NCBI RefSeq assembly: GCF_019320115.1
Contig: NC_089588.1
Coordinates: 114,548,123 to 114,612,122 of the forward strand
Source of the DNA: Miscanthus floridulus
Lineage: Eukaryota > Streptophyta > Magnoliopsida > Poales > Poaceae
Length of the DNA: 64,000 bases
Direction: 5' to 3'
Part shown: piece by piece, positions 11,100 to 22,797 of the stretch
How positions within the stretch are numbered: the stretch's first letter is position 1
Layout of the letters: the number at the start of each line of letters is the position of its first letter
Notes under the pieces: generated by a model
Databases searched by the model: none
What the model was told of the DNA's origin: nothing
What the model saw: the letters and a program-made list of their open reading frames with translations, nothing else
Program-made: the position numbers and the translations under genes

Positions 11100-13882
11100 A
11101 GTAAGCCATTCTGGGCAAGTTAATTTCACGGAGGCTGAGGAAATATTGCAGAATGAACCGGTGATGGCTGGTATGTTTACCATTGATTCCCATCCAGCTT
11201 ATGTGTTGTTTGATTCTGGTGCATCACATTCATTCATGAGTATGTGATTTGCACACAGACACAATATACCTCTTATGGCTATACCTTTTGCCTATAGAAT
11301 CAGTACTCTAGGTCCGTAGTTGTGCGTTAATACTTGGACAGACATAGTTGGATTAGTGCTAGCCACCCACACTTACCGCCTCCAGTTCATGGTGCTGCCT
11401 GGGCAAGGCATTGATGCAATTCTGGGAATGAACTAGTTGCGTATATATGGGGTAGTCTTGGATCTAAAGCAGAGAGTTGTTGAGTTATGGCTTCCTTCTT
11501 CTAAGGATAGAATGTCTCTTCTTATGCCCTTAGATCCCACCTTACCTGTTGCTGCTCATGCTAAAGCCTCTCCTGATTTTGCCTCTATTCCTATGGTATG
11601 TGAGTTCTCAGATATTTTTCCTAAAGATCTACCTGGGTTGCCACCGGATAGAGATGTGGAGTTCTCCATTGAGTTAGAACCTGGCACTGCTCCTATCTCC
11701 CAGCGCCCGTACCGCATGGCCCCGAAGGAATTGGCTGAAATGAAGACATAGTTAGAAGAATTATTGGAAAAGGGATTCATCCGTCCTAGCTCTTCACCAT
11801 GGGGTTGTCTAGCCATTTTTGTGAAGAAGAAGGATGGCACTCTTTAGATGTGTGTGGATTACCGCCCTCTCAACGCGGTAACCATTAAGAACAAGTATCC
11901 TTTACCTCGTATTGATACTTTGTTTGATCAGCTAGGTGGTGCCAAGGTGTTCTCCAAGATTTATCTCCGCTTAGGCTATCATCAAATCAAGATTAGACCA
12001 CAAGATATACCAAAGATAGCTTTTTCTACTAGGTATGAGTTGTATGAATACCTAGTCATGTCTTTTGGTCTCACCAATGCTCCTGCATTCTTCATGTATC
12101 TCATGAATTCAATTTTTATGCCGGAGTTGGACAAGTTTGTAGTGGTATTCATTGATGATATCTTGATATATTCCAAGAACAAGGAAAAGCATGCCCAACA
12201 TCTTCGGACAGTACTGACTCGATTAAGGGAGCACAAGCTGTATGCTAAATTCAGCAAGTGTGAGTTTTGGTTAGACCGAGTGCAGTTTTTGGGACATGTT
12301 CTGACACCTGAAGGTATCTTTGTAGATCCAAGCAAGGTGCATGATGTATTAAATTGGAAGTCTCCCAAGTTAGTGCATCGAATTCATCAGTTCCTTGGTC
12401 TAGCTGGATACTATCGGCACTTCATTCCTGACTTCTCCAAGATAGCTCAGCCGATGACCAAGCTGCTCTAGAAAGATGCCAAGTTTATTTGGAGTCCGGC
12501 TTGTGAAGAAGCCTTCCAAGCTTTGAAGAAATTTCTTACCACTGCTCCTATTCTTGCTCAACCAGATATTGATAGACCTTTTGATGTATGTTGTGATGCC
12601 TCGAAGACAGGGTTGGGATGTGTGCTTATGCAGGATGGGCGTGTAATAGCTTATGCTTCATGCCAGCTAAAAAAGCACGAGGTGAATTATCCCACCCATG
12701 ATTTAGAGCTGGCTGTTGTGGTCCACGCTATAAAAATTTAGAGGCATTATTTGTTGGGAAGCAAAGTATACATTTTTATAGATCACAAGAGCCTCAAATA
12801 TATTTTCACTCAGTCTGAGTTAAATATGAGGCAAATGAGATGGTTGGAATTAATTAAGGTTTATAACTTGGAGGTATATTACCACCCCGAAAAAGCTAAT
12901 GTGGTAGCTGATGCTTGGAGCTGGAAGTTGTATCAGGTTGAAGAAACACCTTTGTCTCTCAACCATGTTGAGGTGCTAGCTCACATTGCCTTAGTCTCAG
13001 ATTTACTTGAGCAGATTATTATAGAGCAAAGGCAAGACACTTCAAAAATTCCTCACATCAAGAAATTAATTGCCAAAGGGCGTGGTCCTTAGTTTAGTAT
13101 TGATGAGCCAGGGGTAGTAAAGTACAAGAATAGATTGGTGGTTCCGTCAAATGAGGAGATTAGAAGAAAGATTTTGAATAAAGCTCACCATTCCAAGTTG
13201 TCTATCCATCCTAGCAGTAACAAGATGTACCATGATTTGCGCCACTTGTATTGGTTGTCCAATATGAAGCAGGACATCACCAAGTACGTCGTGGAGTGCG
13301 ACACTTGTGGGAGAGTTAAGGCAAACCATACGCGTACCCTAGGATATTTGTAGCCTTTGCCTATTCCTGTTTAGAAATGGGAAGATATTTCTATGGATTT
13401 CATTGCGGGTTTACCCCACACGTCCAAGGGCTATAACTCTATTTGGGTCATTTTGGATCGCCTTACCAAGTCCACCCATTTTCTCCTGGTGGATACCAGA
13501 TATTGAGCCAGGAAGTATGCCAAGTTGTATTTTGACCGGATTGTGACCCTGCATGGAGTTCCTCTTACTATTGTCTCTGATAGAGGGTCAGTCTTTGTCT
13601 CTCGCTTTTGGGAGTAACTCCAGGAATGTCTTGGTACTAGTCTCCTCCGAAGTTCAGCCTATCATCCATAGACTAATGGCCAAACAGACAGGGTAAATCA
13701 GGTACTTGAGGATATGTTGAGAGCTTGCACCATTTCTTTTCCTGAGAAGTGGGATGAATGCTTGAACTTAGCTGAGTTTTCTTACAACAATAGCTATCAA
13801 GAAAGCATTCATATGGCACCCTTTGAAGCTCTGTATGGAAAGAAATGTAGGACACCACTTAATTGGGTTGAAATGGGAGACT
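11100..13882 (+). pseudogene. Element A pol (protease, RT, RNase H, integrase), Tekay/Del-like Ty3/gypsy
   Basis: Domains run in Ty3/gypsy order. The protease has LFDSGASHSF near 11207-11240. The reverse transcriptase has MCVDYRPLN at 11848 and the FIDD active site at 12148-12159. RNase H ([10 protein letters not shown]) lies near 12583. The integrase has an HHCC zinc finger (13190-13320) and a D,D-E core (SMDFIAG, SDRGS, NGQTDRVNQ). From 11437 to 13882 everything stays in frame 1, interrupted by ten stops and no frameshift. Integrase ends abruptly at about 13882, where element B inserted. The C-terminal domain, where a chromodomain would confirm the lineage, is missing, so the Tekay/Del label rests on sequence resemblance and the Met primer site. 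Confidence 0.9.
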
Positions 13883-13888
13883 ATGGGG

Positions 13889-14355
13889 TGTATGACCCTG
13901 GATACCCATGGCAGACCCTGCACCCCTAGGGGTGGCCTAGCCCACAGGAAGAAGCCTTGTGGAGCACGACTCTGCTCGGCACCTTCCGCAAGACATCGGG
14001 AAGATATCCTGAAGATACTACGAGATCTGTTAGGATATGTATGATCCCAAGATTCCTGTAATCAGTTATTACTTTCTGGTTATCTCTCAGATCTAACCGA
14101 CTTGTAACCCTGCCTCCTGGACTATATAAGGCGGGTAGGGACCCCCTCTGAAATCACGGCATATCATATGATAGCTAATACAAACCAACAGACCACAAGA
14201 GTAGGGGAGTAGGGTATTACATCATACTGACGGCCTGAACCTATCTTACTCGTGTGTCTCTGTTTCCTTCTTGTTCTTGATCTCATGCTCCTCTGCTGAT
14301 CAATCTACCTTCGTGGGACACCCCTCAGAGGACTACCGACGATATTCTGTCGACA
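13889..14355 (+). repeat. 5' LTR of element B
   Basis: The right end, TGTCGACA, abuts a primer binding site. A TATATAA box lies at 14124-14130. The left end is taken at TGTATGACCC because element A integrase homology stops just before it. No second LTR exists in the window, so the left boundary is approximate by a few bases. Confidence 0.65.
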
Positions 14356-14374
14356 GTTGGCGCGCCAGGTAGGG
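14356..14374 (+). other. Primer binding site of element B
   Basis: GTTGGCGCGCCAGGTAGGG directly follows the LTR. It is the form seen in many grass Tat-type elements and is the same type as the decayed site of element D. Confidence 0.75.
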
Positions 14375-14454
14375 GTGTGCGTGCTGTTTTCTTGTTGAAC
14401 AAGATGACTTTTTCCGTAGGCTCTTTGTCCCTTCCGTAGCCCGGCCAGATCTTC

Positions 14455-16711
14455 ATGGTCGGATCCATCTCATGGGTCATCAACGCTGACGGAGTTGGAG
14501 AGCTCCTCGAGCCAGGGCAGATCGGTTCTGTGCCGACCACCCCCACACTTGCAACTGCAGATCTGATCTCAGAGCCGATTCCGAGGTCTCTTTTAGCAAC
14601 AACTCGCCGCTCACTTCCTCGCTACCAGAGGAGGCAGATCAACAATGACGATCTAATCGAGTCCATCGATCGAGTCGGACTGAAGCTCGCCGATTGTCTC
14701 TCCATCGCTGAATCAGCTCTGGACACTCTGGTTCAGCGCCGACCACCCTCCGATCTAGATCTATCGGAGGCTACCCAAGAAACTGCAAGGCTTATGGCCC
14801 TACCCTTCGGATTCACCAACGCCGCCGCCGCTTACCAACACACCCTAAGGGGCAAACTCACCGACCAGGTGGGCTGCGCCCGTCCACTCACCGACCAGGT
14901 CGCCATCCAGCTTCCGCTAGCCGTCAACACACTAGACTTAGGCTGAAGCCCCGAGGCACCCCTCCAAACCATCCCAGAAGAAACTCCGGGCTCCGAGTCT
15001 CAGGGCTCTATGGAGACCCTCGCCGAAACCTTCTCCGAGCAATTTCTCCTTCCACCCTTCCAGGGGGGCGTGATCTTCAACATCAGCATCGATAGCCCTC
15101 CTCGGAATGGTGAAACCGAGGAGGAGCGCGTTGCTTGGGAGAACCAGAATGTCAACCGTGCGCAGCGGTGAGAAAACGAGGCGGCCATCGCGAGGGCCGA
15201 GGCTGCTTGGAATAATCGACTCGATTCTCAAGGAAGACCGCTCCCGCTCCACCGCGACCTCAACGAAGAAATCCTCCGCGTTGACGGCCACAACGTCTTC
15301 AAGACTCCAAGCGCCAATTTGGTAGTAGCTGCCAACGAGCTCGCTCGTTTCTCTCAAATGCCCAAGCTCGCTAAGATCACTGCCATGCTTAAAGCAGCTC
15401 ACTGTTAGGTCAATGAGATTCGCGAGGATCAGAGACCTTCATGCTCTACGAGCATGATTCACCGATCAGCTGCGCCGAGATCCAATCACTGCCCTAGCCA
15501 AAGCTGTTTCGCCGACCAGTCACTACCTCTCCAGGGGGACCCAGGGGGCATCACATCAAACATCATTGCCAACATGACCAGGAGGTCGAATAGGATGCTC
15601 GAGTGCATCTCAGCAACCTCCAGGATGCGTGATGGCATATCGAGCAACGTCGCTTTGGTCGCCATGAAGACAAAGTGCGTCGCTGCTAGGAGTATGAGAA
15701 GGAGTACGGCATCTCGGATTCAGCCCTCGAGCCTATCCCCAACCGCAACACCATAGATGACGGTGTCAACAACCCTGAGGGACCTCTAGCTTTCACAAGG
15801 GCACTCCGAATGCTTCGGTGGCCCCGTGGTTTTAAGATCACTGGGGTCGAGCCCTATGAAGGAAGAATGAACCCAACTCAGTGGTTGTTGGCCTACACCA
15901 CTACTATCCGTGCCGCCGGAGGAGACACCAACATCATGGCAAATTATCTCCCCATCATGCTCACACCACCCGCCATGAGTTGGTTCACCAGCCTTGTGCC
16001 GAACTCCATCGGATCATGGGAAGAGCTAAAAAAGTCTTCACCGACAACTATATGGCCATGTGTACTCGACCCAGCACGAAGCATGATCTCAGCCGCATCA
16101 ACTAGAAGCCATTTGAGCTCCTCCGCAGCTACATCCAGCGTTTCTCTGAGATGAGGAACTCTATTCCCAACATCATGGAAGCTGAAGTCATCACCGCCTT
16201 TATTCGAGGACTCTACCATCGCGAGCTTCGCTCCAAATTCAACCGCAAGCCGCCCACCGGTATCAGCGAAATGATAACTACCGCCAACCAGTATGCCGAC
16301 ACCGAGGAAGCCGAGGTGCGCTTCAATGAGGATGCAGGCACTCAGCGCCTGTCTCACCATTATGACGATCGCCCTGACGATCGACACCACAGCGACCGCC
16401 GCCCCGACGACCGTAGCTACCATCGTGACAGCGGCCATGATCAGACAGGAGGACATAGGCCTAGCCAAAATCACTGCTGCTGGCCAAAACACATTGTCAC
16501 CACCGTCAGTCAACCTCTCGCCAAGCGCAACTACGACAAACAGTACCAAAAAATCCTCGACGGCCCGTGTCCTCTTCACAAGAACGCCAAACACAAGATG
16601 AAGGACTGCATTGGCCTAGCTAAGGAGTTCCAGGACAAGAGACTTGATGATGATGCCAACGATGGAGCCGGAGGTTGCCGACCACCTGGGGGCAACAACA
16701 ATGCCTTTTAG
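14455..16711 (+). pseudogene. Element B gag, Tat lineage, decayed
   Basis: An N-terminal region (RRQINNDDLIESIDR, CLSIAESALDTL) is followed in the same frame by an Ala/Glu-rich coiled segment to about 15405. The gag core continues in other frames: RWPRGFKITGVEPYEGRMNP (15810 onward), then EAEVITAFIRGLYHRELR (16151 onward), and a Cys/His motif (CPLHKNAKHKMKDC) near 16570-16610. At least two frameshifts and several stops break it. The N-terminal part is strikingly similar to the first exon of the antisense gene of element C. Confidence 0.8.
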
Positions 16712-16845
16712 GACCATGATAAGGTGGTCACCACCATCTTCGGGGGCCTCGCCTCCACTAAGAGTAAAAGAGAACGGAAGCTCGTCGCCCGACGAGTGCT
16801 CACCGTCACTTCAGAGGAAACCACCGCTGACCCCAGCTATCGCCC

Positions 16846-19490
16846 ATGGTCCGAGGTCCCCATCACCTTCAGCAGGGCCAACCAATGGGCAGATATACCC
16901 TACATAGGGCGTTTTCCCCTTGTCCTCAACGCAACCGTCCGAAGGTGCTCTTCAGAAAAGTCCTCGTTGACGGTGGCAGTGCTTTGAACCTACTCTTCGC
17001 TGGGGCCCTAAAGGAGTTGGGCCTCACGATAACAGATCTCACACCCTCAGACTCCTCCTTCTAGGGTGTGGTACCTAGAAGGGCATCCAGACCACTTGGA
17101 GAGATCACCCTACCAGTACAGTTCGGCGTGGCAAGCAACTACCGCGTTAAGCATATCAACTTCTACGTCGCTGACTTCAACACCGCCTACCACGCCATAC
17201 TTGGTCGGCTAGCTTTGGCCAAGTTCATGGCCGTACCACACTACGCATATCTGGTGATGAAGATGCCTTCGCCCGTAGGAGTCCTGGCTCTGCGGGCCAA
17301 CCTCTTCATTGCCTACACCTATGAGATAGAGAGTCTTGCTCTCGCTGAAGCCACCGACCTCTCCATCCAGATGGCTAGCGTGGTCACTGAAGCCAAGACA
17401 ACACCCGCTGATGACATGGAGATCTCAGAACTGGAGCTTCCACATGCCTTCGCCAAGTCCAAGGAAATCAAGGAGGTCGGCCTCGGCCTCGACGACGTCT
17501 CCAAGACTGTGAAGATTGGGGATCACCTTGACCCCAAATAGGAAAGCACGCTCATCTCCTTCCTATGTGCCAATGCCAATGTGTTTGCTTAGAAACCTGT
17601 AGACATGCCAGGGATACCACGGGAGAAGATTGAGCACTCCTTGAATGTCTCGCCGACCGCCAAACCGATCAAGCAGAAACTCGACCGATTCGCGCTAGAC
17701 AAGAAGGAGGCTATTAGGGTAGAAATAAAATGGCTCTTAGCTACCAGGTTTATAAAAGAAGTGTATCATCTAGATTGGTTAGCAAACCCTATTCTCGTTC
17801 GAAAAAAGAATGAAGAATGGAGAATGTGCGTTGATTATACTGATCTTAACAAACACTACCCTAAAGACCCCTTTGGCTTGCCTCGGATAGACGAGGTTGT
17901 AGACTCTACCACTGGCTATGAACTACTCTCCTTCCTTGTCTGTTACTCTAGCTATCATTAGATCTCCCTCAAGGAAGAAGACCAGATCACGACATCATTC
18001 ATTACGCCTTTCGGTGCATACTGCTACAAAACTATGTCCTTCAGACTCAAGAACGCTGGGGCTACCTATCAAAGGGCCATCCAGATGTGCCTCGACCAAC
18101 AGATCAGCCGCAATGTCGAAGCTTACATCGATGACGTGGTCATCAAGACCAAGACAGCCGACAACCTTATCGCTGACCTCGAAGAAACCTTCGCCAACCT
18201 GAACAAGTACTGATGGAAGCTGAACCCTTCAAACTACATCTTTGGAGTTCCATCCGGTATACTGCTGGGCTACATCGTCAGCGCTCGAGGTATCGAACAT
18301 AACCCTGAAAAGGTCTCTGCCATCACCAATATGAAACGGCCAACATGCGTCAAGGATATACAGAAGCTTACAGGCTGCATGGCTGCTTTAAGTCATTTCA
18401 TATCACGCCTCGGCGAAAAAGGGCTACCATTCTTCAAACTCCTCAAGGCCTCCGAGCGGTTCTCCTGGTCGAAAGAAGTAGACTCAGCTTTTGAATAGCT
18501 CAAGGTGTTCTTAACAAAGCCGCCGATCATGACAACGCCAAGACCAAATGAGACTCTACTAATATACATTGCCGCCACTTCTCATGTTGTGAGCACAGCT
18601 ATTGTCGTCGAACGCGAGGAGGCTGGGCACGCCTATAAAGTACAACGTCCAGTTTACTTAATCAGTGAGGTACTCAATGAGCCCAAAACTCATTATCCTC
18701 AGGTACAAAAGCTGTTATATGCCATTCTTATTACGTCGCTCAAACTCCGCCACTACTTCGAATACTACAAGATCGCCATGGTCACAGAGTTCCCTCTGGG
18801 AGACATTCTCCGCAACAAAAAGGCCAATGGCTGCATCATTAAGTGGGCCATTAAGCTTGGCACATATTCCATCGAATTCAAAAGCAGACCTACCATTAAG
18901 TCACAGGCGCTCGCTGATTTCGTCACTGAATGGACCGAGATCCAAGAGCCCATCGCCGCTACTTGCCCCGAACACTAGGTGATGTACTTCGATGGCGCCC
19001 TTAACATCAATGGCGCTAGTGCGGGCATTCTGTTCATTACACCGACCAAGGATAAGCTACGCTACGTTCTCCGTATACACTTTCTGGCCTCCAACAACAC
19101 CGTGGAAATATGAATCGTGTCTCCATGGTCTCCGTATAGCTGTCGAGCTTGGCGTTAAATGCCTCATGGTGTACGGGGACTCCGCACTGGTTATCAACCA
19201 GCTCAACAAGGACTGGTCCTATTCCAGTGAGAAGATGGATGCATACTGCGCCAAAATCAGGAAACTCGAAGGAAAAGTCTACGGCATCGAGTATCACCAT
19301 GTGGTACGTGACCAAAATCAACTCGCCGATCACTTATCCAAGCTGGGCTCTTCTCGCACCGCGATACCACCAGGGGTCTTTGTTCAAGATCTCCTGGCGC
19401 CATCCATCAAAGAAGATAAGGAAGTCAAAGAGGTTCCCCCTACCGAGCAGTTGGTACTTGTGGTACCTTCGCCGGTCGCCGATTAGAGGG
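16846..19490 (+). pseudogene. Element B pol (protease, RT, dual RNase H), Tat lineage
   Basis: The protease has LVDGGSALNLLF near 16960-17000. The reverse transcriptase has MCVDYTDLN and the YIDD active site at 18124-18135. The first (gypsy-type) RNase H lies at about 18505-18900. A second, archaeal-type RNase H follows from about 18982 (MYFDGALNINGASAG, then VYGDSALVINQLN and ADHLSK). Two RNase H domains mark the Tat lineage. Frame 1 holds from 16846 to about 19090 with stops at 17959 (TAG), about 18211 (TGA), 18496 (TAG) and 18976 (TAG). The second RNase H shifts to frame 2. The sequence runs only into the start of integrase near 19560; the integrase core is absent. Confidence 0.88.
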
Positions 19491-19599
19491 AGCAATTCAT
19501 CAAGTACCTCACCAGCGCCAAGGTACCCGCTGACAAGACTGAAACTGAATGCCTAGTTTGGCGAAGCAAGCTTTACGTCCCGACACCATAATCGAGAGG

Positions 19600-19851
19600 T
19601 GCAAGGCAGCATGAGAGAACTTCAAGACCTTCAACCATGATGCCATTATGACCATCGCTACCCATGTCCTCGCGGTTGTTCGGTCACATTACCCGACCAT
19701 CGACCTTCAGTCGATAGGGGGTGGGTTCGCCGAAGGACTGGACAACACGGGGACCCAGCAGCTAGAGGATGAAGTGGAAGACATAGCGAAGATGCTGGCC
19801 AACGATACAGATCTGTTCGGTGAGATGGATGGTAACAGTGGAGCTCAGTAA
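19600..19851 (+). pseudogene. Sense-strand accessory ORF fragment of element B
   Basis: The reading ENFKTFNHDAIMTIATHVLA, then VRSHYPTIDLQSIGGGFAEG and an acidic tail (DEVEDIAKMLANDTDLFGE) resembles hypothetical proteins encoded downstream of pol in grass Tat elements, as I recall them. It follows pol directly, so the integrase gene has been deleted between about 19570 and 19600. Function unknown. Confidence 0.55.
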
Positions 19852-20076
19852 TCTGCTCATAGATTACCATCTGTAAAAGCTTGACAGTGTAATTAGAATG
19901 CGCGAAAGCGCAAGAAACAATTATTTATCGAATAAATGTTATAAGGTGCATGTATATGTAATATATGCAGTTTGCTTGTATTTTGGCAAAAAAATCTTTG
20001 CAGTTTCAATCCTGACGCGATTATGCGTACTTCAAATAACGTCCGAACAGTTGGTCTGCTACTGATCCCTATGGCC

Positions 20077-20463
20077 TTGGCCAGCCCATAGTCTATAACA
20101 TCGAGCACGGAGCCCGTGCATGTGTAGGAGTAACAGGCGTGACCCAGGAACCGCAGCTGACCACCCATGACGCAAAGCGCAGAGCCCGTGGCACGTGTAG
20201 GGAGAGATCGGTGACTGGGTCTTCTCCATAAAAAACAGCGCGGAACATGTGCTGCTCGGCAGTTGCTGTACGAACTTGGAGATAAAAGCAGTATAAGCGG
20301 CGTCCAAGCAATGTATTCTATGTTGAACTCTCGGCCTTGGCTGACCCATAGTCCATAACATCGAGCTCGGAGCCCGTAGACATGTAGGACAAACGGGTGT
20401 GACCAAGGAACCGTAGCCGACCGCCCATAACGTAGAGCATAGAGCCCGTAGCACGTGTAGGGA
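20077..20463 (+). repeat. Tandem repeat in the 3' region of element B
   Basis: Two homologous blocks start at about 20077 and 20335 (period about 258 bases). Each begins CCTTGGCC/CCTTGGCT, contains CATAACATCGAGC and GGAGCCCGT, and ends CACGTGTAGGGA. The second unit is cut at about 20463, where sequence switches to element A's 3' LTR. Tandem repeats between pol and the 3' LTR are a known feature of Tat-lineage elements. Confidence 0.8.
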
Positions 20464-20965
20464 AGGTTTGTTGCTCTCTTGTCATGGGTTCCAGCTCTTT
20501 CAGGACTGACTGATTGGAGGTGGGGATGGTGGATGTCTAAGCAGCGCACTGAGTCTAGGACTCAGGAGCGGGGGCTTGGAGTCCAAGTTTGGACGAGGAC
20601 CTAGACCCCATGATAGGAGAGTGGTGGGTTGGTCCTGCTTGTGCCTGGTGTACAAGCAGGGCGTGTGTTTTGGGGTACCCAGCTGGGCACATTGATTAGC
20701 GAATCACCGGGTGATCCGGTACAGCTTGTCTACAGTCTAGCACCGTAGTAAGAACTGAAAGATGAAAGGTGGTGAAATGGAACTATTTGCTCAACTCTTG
20801 CTTGAAAGTAGAACATATGTTTACATAGAATGGGTAGATAATGAACTAATCATGACCGCTAATAATAAACATATATAAGGATGCACTATTAATATTGCTT
20901 TCCACAAAAAGAAAAACAAACAAACCATAAAGCTTATCATATCCCTTGGACTCGGGAAATTATTC
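20455..20965 (+). repeat. 3' LTR of element A, first piece
   Basis: It aligns with 8523-9030 of the 5' LTR. It is truncated on the left at the junction with element B's 3' repeat and interrupted on the right by element C. Confidence 0.85.
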
Positions 20966-22759
20966 TGTTTACACCAGAATTTGGTAGAAGGATCTCACAA
21001 GCTTGGGAGCTCCTAGGATCATGACAGCAGGGGATCAGTTGTGTGCAGATCAAAACCAGCTGATTAGGATGCAACGCTAGAATCAGTTTTCTTCAGATAG
21101 CGCCAGTAGATAACGACGAAGGCTATGATCGGCGCTGAGATGAGACATACGGGACTCTACAAAAGGGAAAGATTAGAGTCCAAGTTATCCTAAATTAGGA
21201 ATGTTTTCATTGTGCCAAAGATTGTATTAAGTCGTACTCGAGTAGGGCTCATTTTAGGCCCCGGGTATAAATACCAAAACCCGACGATTGTAAACATGAA
21301 CCAATCAATCAAATACAAGTCAATTACTTTTTTTTGGCTCCGGCCACCCCTTAGGAGTAGGAGTAGAGTAGATATCGGTGAGTTCTTCGGCAAGTATGGC
21401 TACATCGATCCGATCGACCTCCACTGCTTGTTGTAAGTACCGTCATGGTTTATACCTCTGTTCGTATGGCTGCATCGATCCGGTCGACCCCCACTGCGGC
21501 TCTAGTATAAGCTAGTTATTGACTCTTACCTAATTCAAGTATGGTCTATGTGATTCTGCCTCACACCCCACTGCTTGAATTGGATCAAGGTCAAGTTATC
21601 GGCTCTATCTTAGAATGGCAGTCTTTGGTAGATTCATTAAGTTACCGATATTGCTTATTGCTTTCATTGCTTATCTAATTACAACAATATCACTCTGCCC
21701 GATTAAGATTGATCTGGAGCAGCCTTATATCTTGTTTAACTCATCATTTGCTAATCTAAAACTGATCTAATCTACATTTTAAGCGATGAGTTATGTTTTT
21801 TATCGGCTGTTTTCCATCAATCTTAATCGTGCATAGCGTGCGGTTAAGGCATGTTTGATCTTGAGTAGATCTATTGGTTAGCGAGAACCGTTTCATGGCC
21901 CGTCATCACGACCTATGGGATTCTGCCTCTCACCCCACTATTGGCACCGTGGAGTGGGGATCATTGGTTAACAGACCCGTTCCTGAGAAGACATGACCTT
22001 AACTGTGCGCTATGCCTGAATCGGCTATTTAGCCGATATCGAATTCTTTCACGGACAGTTCACATCACGAGATCATTGAAGTAGAGATAAGTTGAAAGAT
22101 GTGTTAGTCCCATGATCTTGTTATTGTGTTATGGCCTACATGATTCTGCCTCATGCCCCACTGATATTAGTAATGAGTTAGGGTCGTCGAGTCTATTGTT
22201 GTTTCTATGGCCTACATGATTCTGCCTCATGCCCCACTGGTCATGGTGATAGATGAGATCTAACATGTTCATTAGATTTATCTTTATTAAATGATTAAGT
22301 GATGTTGAATTGTTTCTTTATACAAAAAGGAGTTCGGTTGCTCGTAATTATTGGCTCAGTATGGACCGATCATCATTGATATCTCATTGCCATTGATTAA
22401 TTTTTGTTTAAATGATATTTATCCTAAATGATAACCAATTCTCCTCACATGACCCCATGAGGTCTAACTGACTTATTCTCATAAATATACTGGAATCGAC
22501 TATTTAGCTGATTTCCTTCCATATCGGCTCTCACAGCCGTACATTCGGGACTGTCTGGCAACACCAGTAAGTTCCGCCCTTAACTAATGATGAACTTTCT
22601 CTCCTTGTCAATTGCAGGGTCAAATTAACTGGCAGTCCTCACGAGGATTATGCAGGATCGACCACCCCTACGCTGAAGCTAGGCGGATCTGCTCCATCAA
22701 GCGGACCCTTCTGGCTTGCTGCGTGTGTCCTCGGCACGGGATGAAATTCTATGTCGACA
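20966..22759 (+). repeat. 5' LTR of element C
   Basis: It runs TG to CA and is 1794 bases long. TATAAATA at 21266-21273 is the likely promoter. From 21394 onward it holds six spaced copies of a motif ending in CCCCACTG or CTCCACTG. Confidence 0.95.
21266..21273 (+). promoter_or_regulatory. TATA box in element C LTR
   Basis: TATAAATA lies in a GC-rich context inside the 5' LTR and marks the probable U3/R promoter of the element. Confidence 0.6.
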
Positions 22760-22762
22760 CAC

Positions 22763-22782
22763 ATTTCTGGCATGCCCAGTGG
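22763..22782 (+). other. Primer binding site region of element C
   Basis: TTTCTGGCATGCCCAGTGGG follows the LTR by three bases. It looks like the GGCACGCCCAGTGGGAC form of Tat elements with one CpG decayed. Confidence 0.6.
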
Positions 22783-22797
22783 GACACCACAGTCATC

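Noticed and set aside
20077..20463. A CRISPR-like array or structured RNA
   Set aside because: Two long units with a 258-base period in the 3' region of a Tat retrotransposon are the usual tandem repeats of such elements. No short regular spacers exist.
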